A stretch of 64,000 bases of DNA. It comes from Chloroflexi bacterium TSY. GTDB lineage: Bacteria > Chloroflexota > Anaerolineae > Caldilineales > Caldilineaceae. Of the stretch, positions 55,202 through 64,000 are shown piece by piece. The stretch covers positions 16,913-80,912 of the forward strand of contig JAHBNG010000060.1 of the NCBI GenBank assembly GCA_019217005.1, written 5' to 3'. Under the pieces are notes generated by a model, which saw only the letters and a program-made list of their open reading frames with translations, searched no databases and was not told where the DNA came from. Each line of letters begins with the position of its first letter. Positions within the stretch are counted from its first letter, which is position 1. The position numbers and the translations under genes are program-made.

Positions 55202-58200
55202 ATGCCTCAACTGAAGCTACAACTGTTCGGTCCACCGCTACTTGAGCGGGATGGCACGCCATTTGATGTCGGTCGCCGCAAGGCAGTGGCACTGCTTGCC
55301 TACCTGGTAACAACTGGTCGCATACACAGTCGCGACGCTTTGGCTGCCTTCTTTTGGCCAGAACACGATCAGAGCTCGGCGCGCACCGATCTGCGGCGCA
55401 TGCTCTCGGTGCTCAACAGGAACTTGGGGCAAGGGATACTCGCGAGTGACCGAGAAACGGTCAGTTTGGCATTAAAATCTGACTCCCCAGCAAGTTCAGA
55501 GCCAGCGCTTTGGCTAGATGTCGCTGAGTTTCGCCACTCGCTGCATGCTTGCCAGACTCACGACCATCCAATAGACCAAGTCTGCACCGACTGTCTTCCC
55601 TTGCTGGATGCTGCACTGAGGCTCTACCGGGACGATTTCCTGGCCGGGTTCACGTTACGTGACAGTCCCGACTTTGACGATTGGCAATATTTCGAGGGAG
55701 AGGGCCTGAGGCAGGAACTGGCCTCTGCCCTGGAAAAGTTGGTAAAGGGGCATAGCGCACATAGTGAGTTTGGGCGGGCTATTGGCTATGCACGCCGCTG
55801 GTTGGCACTCGACCCCCTCCACGAGCCAGCGCACCGTCATCTGATGCAACTTTATGCCTGGACAGACCGTCACACTGCTGCACGCCGCCAATATGAGCAA
55901 TGCATGCAGATGCTCGTCGAAGAGTTGGGCATGTCCCCATCGGCAGAAACGCAGGCGCTCGATGCAGCGATCCGGGCTGGACACCTCCAACCACCAGAGT
56001 CCATCGTGCCCGCTCTGGAGCGGGAGACGGACGCACCACGCATTACGGACATACAAAAAGCAGTGCAACGCCCATCGGAGAACGAACTCCGCCTCGTCAC
56101 CGTTCTCTGTGTGGGACTGGTCGAAGGGGGATCAGTTCTGGAGATGTCGCCAGAACAGACGGCGACGCAGATGGCGCAATTGACCGATCTGCTTTTGCCC
56201 ATCCTCGACCGTTATGAGGCGCGGCTGGAGCGACTGGTCGGCGAGAGCATACTGACATTCTTCGGGGCAGAACGCATCCATGAGGACGATGCGGAGCGGT
56301 CACTGCGCGTAGCGCTGGAGCTGATGGATGTGGCGCAAGGAGCCGGGCTGACCGTGGCTGCCGGGGTGGCATCGGGTCCCGTCTTTGTGGGGCAGGTGGG
56401 CGACCGGCTGGGCACCCAGATCACGGGGCCTGTGGTGACTCTGGCGACCCGCCTCCAAGGCGCAGCAGACGCGGATGAAGTGCTGGTCAGCCAGAGCCTT
56501 CGTCAGCGGACTCATCACGCCTTTCGTTTGGAGTCACTCCAAGTGCAGATGCGCGGCTTATCGGGTAGTGTATACCAACTGCTGCGTCCCCGACGTCAGC
56601 CGCGCAAGACACGTGGTATCGAGGGTTTACGTGCCGACCTAATCGGTCGGCACGAGGAACTGACGAAGCTGGTGTGGACAACACAGCAAGTACAGGAGGG
56701 CGAAGGTCAGATAGTCTGTCTCATCGGCGATGCCGGTGTGGGCAAAAGCCGTCTTGTTTCCGAACTACAGCTCAAATTCATACAGCCGAGCACACAAGGT
56801 ACACCAGCCACCAGCACCCAACCACCAGCACCCCATCAACTCCTCTGGCTCGAAGGGCGCTGTCAGGAGATGGGATGGATGGACATCTGACGGATGAGCA
56901 GCGACAGGAGATAGGACCACTGCTGGGCAACTTGCTCTCGCTGCGTTTCAGCACGGTGTGGGATGAGCGGTTGCGCTTCGCCGACCCAGAGCAGTTGCGT
57001 CATCGTACCCTGATGAGCCTACGTGACCTGTTCATCGCCATCGCCTGCCAGCAACCAGCTGTCCTGGTGCTAGAAGATCTACACTGGGCAGATACCCTCA
57101 CCCTGGATCTGATTGCCCTACTCATGGAGGCGCTCACCAACGCACCACTTCTGCTCTTCTGTGTCTACCGCCCCGAGCGGGACCACCGCTGCTGGCAGTT
57201 GATCACCCAGGCATGCCAAAGGTGTCCTGATTACTTTACTGAATTACACCTGCATGAGCTGACACCAGCGCAGAGCCGACAGATGATTGCTTCTCTCCTT
57301 GTCATCGATGGCCTACCCGACCACGTGCGGGAAACAATTCTGGTCAAGAGTGGGGGCAATCCTCTATTCGTCGAAGAGGTCGTACGCTCATTCATCGATA
57401 AACCGTGCAGAGCATGGTGTTGGCGCGGCTGGACAGGCTGGCCAGCGAACTCAAAGAGGTGTTACAGCGAGCGGCGGTGATTGGACGCATCTTTAGCAAG
57501 AGACTGCTGGCTCAGCTTTTGCCACCGGGCCTGAATCTGGCAGAAGCTATGGCAACGCTGACCGACTACACCTTCATCTATCAAGAGCGAACTGTGCCCG
57601 ATGTGGAGTACTCATTCAAGCACGTGCTTGTGCAGGAGGCCGTCTACCAGACTACATTGCAACAACAGCGACAAGCATTTCACCGACAGGTGGCGGAGGC
57701 GATGGCGCAGCTCTATGAAGATAGTATCGAAGAGATCGTAGAACAGCTTGCCTACCACTATGACCGCAGTAACGAGGTCAAAAAGGCAATAGAGTATCTC
57801 CTCAAAGCAGGAGAGAAAGCCCGGCGGGCTTATCTACATGATGTCGCGCTAGAGTATTTTCAGACCGTGTTGACGTATATCGATAAACAGCGCGATGAAG
57901 TTGATGAATCATTGCAGCGCTACCACCTCGATGCTATACAGGGGCTGGGGCGAACTCATGTGGGTAAGGGGAGTAGACGGATGGCTGAGCCCTACCTTCG
58001 GCAGGCAATCGCATTGGGGAGGGAGATGGATATCTTACCTGCTGAACTGGTACAGGTCTTTGCCTGGCTAGGCGAGGTTCTGTCTGAAGGCGAGAGACGG
58101 GCCGAAGAACGATGCCACCTGGGTAAAGAGGGTCTAGCGCTCGTCGGCGAGGAAACTCAATCGGTCGAGGCGGCAACGATGAATGCTCATACGGCTTGGG

Positions 58201-58949
58201 GCTACTACTTCATGGGTAACATAGCGAAAGCGCGCGAGTACACGCTACGCAACACCAAATTCATCCTGAAGCTGCCCTACTCAGAACTGCTGAGACCAGC
58301 CTATACACACATTTTCATGATGCATGCAGAGTTCGATAAAAAGATTGATGAGGCCCTGCAATGGGCTGAAGTCTGGCGACGCAAAGCGCAGCAATACCAT
58401 GACTTGAAAGCATTGGCTATATTAGAACAACACTTGGCGTGGGTTGTTTTATGGCCGGGCGGCGATCTTAAACTTGCCATTTTGCGGCTCCAATCGGCTC
58501 TGGAACAGTGCATCCGAACTGGCTCGGTTCCTGGTCAAGGCCTAAATCTGCTGCTAATGACGACAGTCTCTTTGGAGCTTGGCGATCTCAACAGCGCTGA
58601 AGAATACCGACAGAGAACCCTACAAGCAGTGGAAGATATGAGTTTGGGTAATCAGATATGGCTGTACGAGGTGCAGGGTGTATTGATGCTCTGTCGGCAG
58701 GAGTGGAGGAACGCAGTTGAGTTCTTTCAGAAATCAATCCAGCTTGCCCAGGAGGCTAATATTCCTACGGACGAGACGCTGGAGATCTATCGCTTAGGAA
58801 CAGCGTATCTGAGTCAGGGAAAACGCACAGAGGCGTTAAGGCATCTACAAACGGCAATTGCTCGACTGGCCTTGCACAGCGAAAACTCCTATTTTTCTAT
58901 TCCTTTTTACGCGCGGATCTTAATACTACTGTGCAGCAATATATTGTGA
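55202..58949 (+). pseudogene. BTAD / cyclase-like / AAA ATPase / TPR regulator, decayed
   Basis: The first frame (ATG 55202, GGAG upstream, to 56890) has winged helix and BTAD, a class III cyclase-like domain (ELRLVTVLCVGL, LVGESILTFFGAERIHEDDA), and the Walker A of an AAA_16-type ATPase, GDAGVGKSRL. After CQEMG a deletion shifts the frame. The next part (56880-57400) has VLVLEDLHWAD and LLVIDGLPDHVRE. A second deletion near 57400 is followed by VLARLDRLASELKEVLQRAA and a TPR region to 58949. The metal-binding Asp positions of the cyclase are replaced (VLCVGL, GES), so this domain was probably only regulatory. Confidence 0.85.
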
Positions 58950-60527
58950 AACACAAAGGAAATTCGTTATATTTCTGGGCATATTGCTAACAAAACGCAA
59001 ACAGAATGCAAAGGAAAAATGAGATAGACTGAAGAGCCAATAAAATGAAGCAGTCTTCGATGAAAGGAAATCAAGATGAAACTTGCTCAAGCAGTCAATC
59101 AATATGACTACAGCCAACTGGAAAGCCCGCCGCTGCTGGAACTGACAGAAGAGCAACTGGCGGCACTGGCCGACCAACCCAGGAGTATCATGCCATATAT
59201 AGTCCATACTTCAGCCATGTGGCTCAGAGAGAGCATGCGTACCACTACATGCGAGGCTTGTTAGACCCCGAAATCAAACGCAAATCGGCCGAGAACATCG
59301 CGCTGGCGACAGTAGGAGAATCGTGTACGCCCCTGCAAAGCTTTGTGGGTCAGAGCCGCTGGAGCGGTGAAGCGATGCTGGCGGAACATACTCGACAGAC
59401 AGGTGAGTTGTTGGGAGATGCAAATGGCGTCTTACTCCTGGATGGGAGCGACATTCCCAAGCAAGGAGAAGAGTCAGTGGGCGTCAAGCGGCAGCGGTGT
59501 GGCGAACTGGGCAAGATCGCCAACTGTCAAGCCGGAGTCTTCCTGGGATATAATAGCTCTCATGGCTATACCTTACTGAACTGTCGGTTGTATATCCCCC
59601 AAGAATGGTTTAGTGATGAGTATGCAGAGAAGCGGTACAAAACCGGTCTTCCCACTGACCTGACCTTCCAAACAAAAATGAATTGGCTTGGTCCATGATT
59701 GAGCAGACGCACGCCCTGGGTGCGTTGCCCATCCGCTGGATCACTATGGATGAAGCCTTTGGCAAAGATACTCATCTGCTTGACTGCATTGATGGCCAAA
59801 CCGCTTACAGCTACTTTGCTGAAGTGCCCAAAGAGACTCGTGTCTGGACCTCCAGCCCCAGACCTATCTGCCCGCATCATCTGGACGCGGGCGCAAAGCT
59901 TCAAGCTCCGCGTCCGGCCTGGTGAACCTACGCCTCTCACCGTTGCTCAACTCGCTGACACCTTCCAGGAGCATGAGTGGCAACAGCATGTTCTCAAAGA
60001 GGGCTCCAAGGGCTTCATCGTTGCTTCCATTGCTTGTCGCCGCATTGTCTCTGTCCGCAATGGGCTCCCCGGTTCTGCTCTCTGGCTCATCGTCCGCCGC
60101 AATCCCGATTGTTCTCTGCAATACTTTCTCCAATGCACCCCTTGAGACTTCCTTGATGACTTCGCCACTGTTTCTGCTTTTGCGTTGGCCCATTGAAACC
60201 ATTTTGAACAAGCCAAGCAGTTTCTCGGACTCAACGAATATGAAACTCGCAGTTGGCTCGGTTGGCATCATCATATGACCTTAGTCATTTTGGCCTTTGG
60301 TTTCTTGGCTCGTTCTCAGTTTTTCCTCAAATATGATGCCCCCGCTCTCACTTTGCCACAGGTTGTTGAACTTCTCCATGCCGTTCTGCCTAAACCTGTC
60401 TTGACACTCGCTGAGACTATCGAGCGCCTTCGCTACAAGCAACGTCGTCTTGCTTCCGCTAAACGCTCGCATTATCTTGTGCAAAAATCGAACATTATCG
60501 AGCCTTTACTTGATGCACAGTAGTATT
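58922..60527 (+). mobile_element. IS701-type insertion sequence, decayed
   Basis: AATACTACTGTGCA (58922-58935) is exactly inverted at 60514-60527, bracketing the broken transposase. The true tip may be a few bases further in; no separate target duplication could be defined. The left end coincides with the 3' end of the decayed regulator, so the insertion may have cut off its tail. Confidence 0.7.
59076..60523 (+). pseudogene. IS701-type transposase, multiple frameshifts
   Basis: Fragments in changing frames: YHTYFSHVAQREHAYHYMRG-like start region (59076-59264), then LLLDGSDIPKQGEESVGVKR and QRCGELGKIANCQAGVFLGY with the first catalytic Asp (59219-59698), WITMDEAFGKDTHLLDCID (second Asp), and a C-terminal part after 60150 that contains LGWHHHMTLVILAFGFLA. 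Not functional. Distinct in sequence from the intact transposase at 12624. Confidence 0.85.
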
Positions 60528-60599
60528 AAGTGCCATAGACGAAGCGTTTCAGGATGCAGCGTCGTTACATATGTTTTCAACGAATTCGTGAGGATACCC

Positions 60600-61290
60600 C
60601 AAGCTAAGGAGAGTACCGATATTCAATGGTGCTTGGTACGGTCCGAATCCGATTTGTGTTTTGGATCTGCAGATTGGAGTTTCGATGAATCCAACCTCGA
60701 TAGATTGCAAGCGCAGATCCAGAGCGGTACCTGGCGCTGGTGCGATTTCTTCGATGATTGCTCGTATACAGTACAAGACCAGTTGGAAATACGCGCCCGC
60801 CAACGGACGGAATCTGTGGTGCCTCAACCGTAGCGCGCCCGGCCTCCTCCGCCACGTTTCAGGAGACTTTGCGGTGGAGACAATTTGCTCTCGTGCGCTA
60901 GCAAATCGACCAGTTATGGTGGACTCCTTTTGTGGAAGGACGAAAGAACTACATGTGCCTGACCAGAGGTCAATACGGCAAGCACGAGATTACCTTTGCT
61001 GGTGCGCTCGCCAACGAAGATCTCTTTGTTGGCCGCGGGCGGCTGCCGTCTGAGCGCGTGTTTCTACGCTTGGAGCGACTAGGACAACATATAAAAGCCC
61101 TTTGTAGCGCAGACGGTGAAACATGGTATAGCGTGGGCCACGTGGACTTTCCGCTAGAAGACCCGGTAGAAGTCGGCGTCCATGCCATCGGTCATATCGA
61201 TCGTCTCATACAGCCTGGAGCGTATCCTGACGGCACGGCCATCCGCTTTGAGTCGTTCCGTCTGCTGCGACCAAGAGCTACCTGTAGGAC
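60600..61290 (+). pseudogene. DUF1349-like (concanavalin fold) domain remnant
   Basis: Broken frames read DWSFDESNLDRLQ, then NGRNLWCLNRSAP and HVSGDFAVETICS. An open part from about 60915 follows, with RKNYMCLTRGQYGKHEITFA, LFVGRGRLPSERVFLRLERL, ALCSADGETWYSVGHVDFPL and ending AIRFESFRLLRP. This is the DUF1349 pattern, a jelly-roll domain often at the C-terminus of larger proteins. Whether it belonged to the regulator on the other side of the IS is unknown. Confidence 0.65.
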
Positions 61291-61411
61291 AGGCCCGTTG
61301 TATGGCAACTATCAGCAACTCTTCATGAGGCGTCATGAAGATAGTCGTGGAGGGTCGCCATCATCCAGGTGTCGATGACAGTACGTGGGTAGTGGTCGAA
61401 TAAATACGAAT

Positions 61412-62560
61412 TCACCTTTCCATAGTCGACGCAGGCGCAGCGAAAAGATGGCCAGCGATACGCTGGACAATCGGAAAGAGGCTGACACCTTGTCGATTGC
61501 TCAGGATAACGATCAACACCTCCTCAGCCGGAAAGCGCACGATAAATGAGACAAATCTGTCGATGCCGCCACCATGGCCGACTGCTGGACGGTTCTTTAG
61601 GCTCCCCACGTTCCAACCGTATCCATAGGCCCATCCCTCTTCGTCAGGTATCGGGCTGTGGGGGGAAAACATAGCATCAAGTAGGGATGGAGAGAACAGT
61701 TCGCTGCTATATTGGGACCGGTCCCAGCGGTATAGATCTTCAACGGTCGAGTAGAGCGCACCCGCCGCGTAGGGTACGGACATGTGGATAAAATCCGCAG
61801 GCACAGTATGAAACCTATACCCGACGGCCAGATCATCCCGGTTGTGGTCGTAGCCGGAGTCGACCATGTCTAGGGGGTCAAAGATATAGTCGGCTAGGAA
61901 CCGATCATAAGACATGCCGGACACAGACTCGATGACTGCACCCAACACGATGTAGCCCGAGTTGTTGTATGCCCATTGCTGACCGGGCTCGAAATCCAGA
62001 GGTTCGGCGGCGATGAAATCCATAATCTCATTGACGGTAGCCGCGTTCGACTTCCGCTCGCCATATCCGGGCAAGCTGGTGTAATTGGGCAGCCCGGATG
62101 TATGGGTCAGCAATTGGTGGATGGTGATGGTCTCCCAGTCACTAGGGCAGTCGGTCAGATAGTCGCAAGCGTGGTCCTGAACGTCCAGCCATCCCTGGTC
62201 TTGCAGGATGAGAATGGCCATGGCCGTAAACTGTTTAGTGATTGAGCCCAGGCGGTATTTGGTGTGGGGAGTGTTGGGTAGGCCCGCATCAATGTCAGCC
62301 TGCCCATAGTCCTCGCTGAGTAGGATACGATCCCCCTGAGCCACCAACACCGAACCACGGAGTACATTGGCCTCCTCCAGGGAAGTGAGAAAATCCGCTA
62401 TGCGGTCGATTGCATCTACTGCGATGGTTGGCGTAGCCGTTGGGGCTGGTGTAGCCAGCTCAATTGGCACGCAGCCCGTCAAGATGGCCGTCAAGAGCAA
62501 GATCAGTACTGACAGGGTGAAGAGATGCTTTAGGTTCAAGGCTGTTTCCTCCAGTTTCAT
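61412..62560 (-). CDS. Serine hydrolase, class C beta-lactamase fold, lipoprotein
   Basis: 382 aa from ATG 62560. Lipoprotein signal with LTAILTGC, then a Thr/Pro-rich linker. Catalytic motifs of the beta-lactamase/DD-peptidase group: SITK (nucleophile Ser and Lys) near residue 107, Tyr motif YNN in GQQWAYNNSGYIVLG, and HGG near the end (VGHGGGIDRF). Likely an esterase, D-aminopeptidase or peptidoglycan-related hydrolase on the outer face of the membrane. Paralogous to the gene at 63173. Confidence 0.9.
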   Translation of the reverse strand: MKLEETALNLKHLFTLSVLILLLTAILTGCVPIELATPAPTATPTIAVDAIDRIADFLTSLEEANVLRGSVLVAQGDRILLSEDYGQADIDAGLPNTPHTKYRLGSITKQFTAMAILILQDQGWLDVQDHACDYLTDCPSDWETITIHQLLTHTSGLPNYTSLPGYGERKSNAATVNEIMDFIAAEPLDFEPGQQWAYNNSGYIVLGAVIESVSGMSYDRFLADYIFDPLDMVDSGYDHNRDDLAVGYRFHTVPADFIHMSVPYAAGALYSTVEDLYRWDRSQYSSELFSPSLLDAMFSPHSPIPDEEGWAYGYGWNVGSLKNRPAVGHGGGIDRFVSFIVRFPAEEVLIVILSNRQGVSLFPIVQRIAGHLFAAPASTMER

Positions 62561-62672
62561 TTGTCCCAAATGATGCGTACAGATCCCTACAACCAACAAG
62601 ATGACACGGCGATCCGCTCTGAGCCAATTCGCCTACTGTGACGGACATGACGTATCTGTTCTGGGTGCAGCA

Positions 62673-63080
62673 TCATATTCGTCCCGATTGGAACTGATAG
62701 CGACGCACCATCATCGCGTGGGCTGGACGCATACCCGCCTGCCCATAGAAGGATTGTAGTTCCGGATCACAGAGCAGATCGATGGCGTAGAAACCGTCCA
62801 GCTTTGCAAACATGCGGCACACAAGCTCTTGCCCGATGCCCTGTCCTTGATAGGCAGGCAACACCTCCAGCAGCGGGATATAGGCCGTCAGCACGTGGTC
62901 GGTGATGGCGTTGATGAAGCCCACGACGTTGTCCGTCGCCTCGTCCATAGCCAACACCACGGCGTCGCTCTGTCTTAACAAGGACAGATGGGTCTCCGGT
63001 GAAGGTGGAGTGGGCCAGCCCATGAAGAAGCCTTGTAACTGGGCCGGAGACAGGCAACAGGCTGAATCCGTGTAGCGCAT
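62673..63080 (-). CDS. GNAT family N-acetyltransferase
   Basis: 135 aa. Acetyl-CoA binding loop in EVLPAYQGQGIGQELVCRMF near residue 73, preceded by the strand VVGFINAITDHVLTAYIPLL and followed by FYGQAGMRPAHAMMVRRY, the GNAT C-terminal beta-alpha-beta. The N-terminal arm is short. GGGAGAAAGT precedes the ATG. Substrate unknown; sits between two serine hydrolase genes in the same direction. Confidence 0.88.
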   Translation of the reverse strand: MRYTDSACCLSPAQLQGFFMGWPTPPSPETHLSLLRQSDAVVLAMDEATDNVVGFINAITDHVLTAYIPLLEVLPAYQGQGIGQELVCRMFAKLDGFYAIDLLCDPELQSFYGQAGMRPAHAMMVRRYQFQSGRI

Positions 63081-63172
63081 GATACTTTCTCCCTACTCAG
63101 TCGCTAAGGAATGAGCATTAAATAAGTTGAACAGTCATTCTCGAATGAAACGAAGAATCTTGTTCAAGTCAT

Positions 63173-64000
63173 TTAATTCCGATTCCTAAAAATCATCTGG
63201 GCTAGTTGTTCGCTAATAATATTAGGATGCAGATTCTCATCGTTGCTGAGAATAATAATGACAACCTGCTCTTCTGGATAGCGACCGATATAGCTCGCAA
63301 AACCGTCAATTGCTCCATCGTGGTCAACGATGAGTCGATCGAACTGTTCGCCGATTCCCCAGCCATATCCATAACCAAATCCTTCACTATCTGGAATCAA
63401 GGCATGTGGTGTAAACATCTTGTCTAGCAGCTCGTCTGAAACCAATTCATTTGTATACAATGCCCGATCCCAACGGTATAGATCTTCAACTGTAGAATAG
63501 AGTCCGCCTGCGGCGTGGGGTACAGACATATCAATAAATAATGCTTCAGATCTTCCTCTGTAGCCAACCGCAAGCTCGCTATCGCTCTGTTCATAGCCAG
63601 AATCTGACATCTGCAATGGTTCAAAAATATGTTCCTGTAAAAATGCTGCGTATGGCACGCCTGCAGCTTGCTCAAGGACGACACCTAAAACAATGTATCC
63701 TGAGTTGCTGTAAGCCCATTTCTCCCCTGGCACAAAGGATAACGGCTCGTCCTTAAAAAATGCCATTGTCTGGAGAGGGGTTGAGTGCTCCTTCTTGAGT
63801 TTGTGAAAACCTGACATGCTCGTGAAATTTGGAATGCCAGACGTATGCACCAAGAGTTGGTGAATGGTGATATTTGTCCAGCCATCAGGGCACGCTTCAA
63901 GGTATGCACAAACCCGATCTTGCACGTCCAGCTTCCCTTGCTCTTCCAACAGCAAGATAGCCATCGCAGTAAATTGTTTGGTCACCGAACCGAGGCGATA
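63173..64000 (-). CDS. Serine hydrolase, beta-lactamase fold (N-terminus beyond window)
   Basis: The gene enters from the right edge; YRLGSVTKQFTAMA at the edge contains the SxxK nucleophile block. KWAYSNSGYIVLG supplies the Tyr motif and LIVDHDGAIDGF stands where HGG is normal, so the third motif is altered (DHDG). It shares GGLYSTVEDLYRWDRA with the hydrolase at 61412 and is clearly its paralogue. Ends at 63173. Confidence 0.88.
   Translation of the reverse strand, partial: YRLGSVTKQFTAMAILLLEEQGKLDVQDRVCAYLEACPDGWTNITIHQLLVHTSGIPNFTSMSGFHKLKKEHSTPLQTMAFFKDEPLSFVPGEKWAYSNSGYIVLGVVLEQAAGVPYAAFLQEHIFEPLQMSDSGYEQSDSELAVGYRGRSEALFIDMSVPHAAGGLYSTVEDLYRWDRALYTNELVSDELLDKMFTPHALIPDSEGFGYGYGWGIGEQFDRLIVDHDGAIDGFASYIGRYPEEQVVIIILSNDENLHPNIISEQLAQMIFRNRN

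Noticed and set aside
60450..60833. 127-codon ORF after the second IS701-type element
   Set aside because: It begins inside the IS and then follows one frame of a decayed DUF1349 domain; not a single gene.

Overview
This window looks like chromosomal DNA of a filamentous, signalling-rich bacterium, most probably a member of the Chloroflexota (Anaerolineae, Caldilineae or Chloroflexia type). That is an inference from gene content. The window has several very large STAND-type regulators (SARP/BTAD winged-helix N-termini fused to NB-ARC ATPase and TPR modules), a MalT-like LuxR regulator, a WD40-rich kinase fusion, many small lipoproteins, moderate GC, and heavy insertion-sequence and MITE traffic. 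No rRNA, tRNA, CRISPR array or replication gene was found.

Layout. 1-4157: the end of an FtsX-type permease, a LuxR remnant broken by a MITE, then small secreted or membrane proteins (DUF2306-like, SnoaL-like lipoprotein, 52-aa membrane peptide, deiodinase-like redoxin). 4418-10947 (minus): a NarL-type two-component system, whose kinase is split by a 155-bp MITE, beside an ABC-2 efflux system (ATPase and two permeases). 11161-17278: a second copy of the 52-aa peptide, a CPBP protease, a nested pair of insertion sequences, and a methyltransferase split by a second copy of the first MITE. 17564-27607: a single 3347-codon gene encoding BTAD, Ser/Thr kinase, NTPase, 14 WD40 repeats, NB-ARC-TPR and NB-ARC-TPR. 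27.7-33.8 kb: regulator debris, a mini-transposon with TniA-like ends, an FAD oxidoreductase interrupted by an IS5-type element, and two short-chain dehydrogenases. 34.0-39.8 kb: a frameshifted NB-ARC/LuxR regulator and an intact MalT-like regulator. 39.9-48.3 kb (plus): two amidohydrolases (one frameshifted), lipoproteins, a solute-binding protein, an MscS channel and a 5'-nucleotidase-like phosphoesterase. 48.3-50.9 kb: a junk-yard with a split S41 peptidase, a XisI fragment, a degenerate tandem array and a lipoprotein. 50958-61290: a BTAD/NB-ARC regulator carrying an in-frame 81-bp MITE, a decayed BTAD/cyclase/ATPase regulator, a decayed IS701-type element and a DUF1349 remnant. 61412-64000 (minus): two related beta-lactamase-fold serine hydrolases with a GNAT acetyltransferase between them.

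The strongest themes are two. First, the giant multi-sensor STAND protein with two predicted seven-bladed propellers built of near-identical WD repeats, whose promoter sits inside a 14-bp perfect inverted repeat. Second, at least four distinct non-autonomous element families whose target duplications can be read directly. In three interrupted genes (histidine kinase, methyltransferase, oxidoreductase) removing the element plus one target duplication restores the reading frame exactly. A fourth insertion has become 28 codons of a regulator. The 81-bp element shares its ends and its TNA target preference with the resident IS5-type element, which is the likely source of its transposase.
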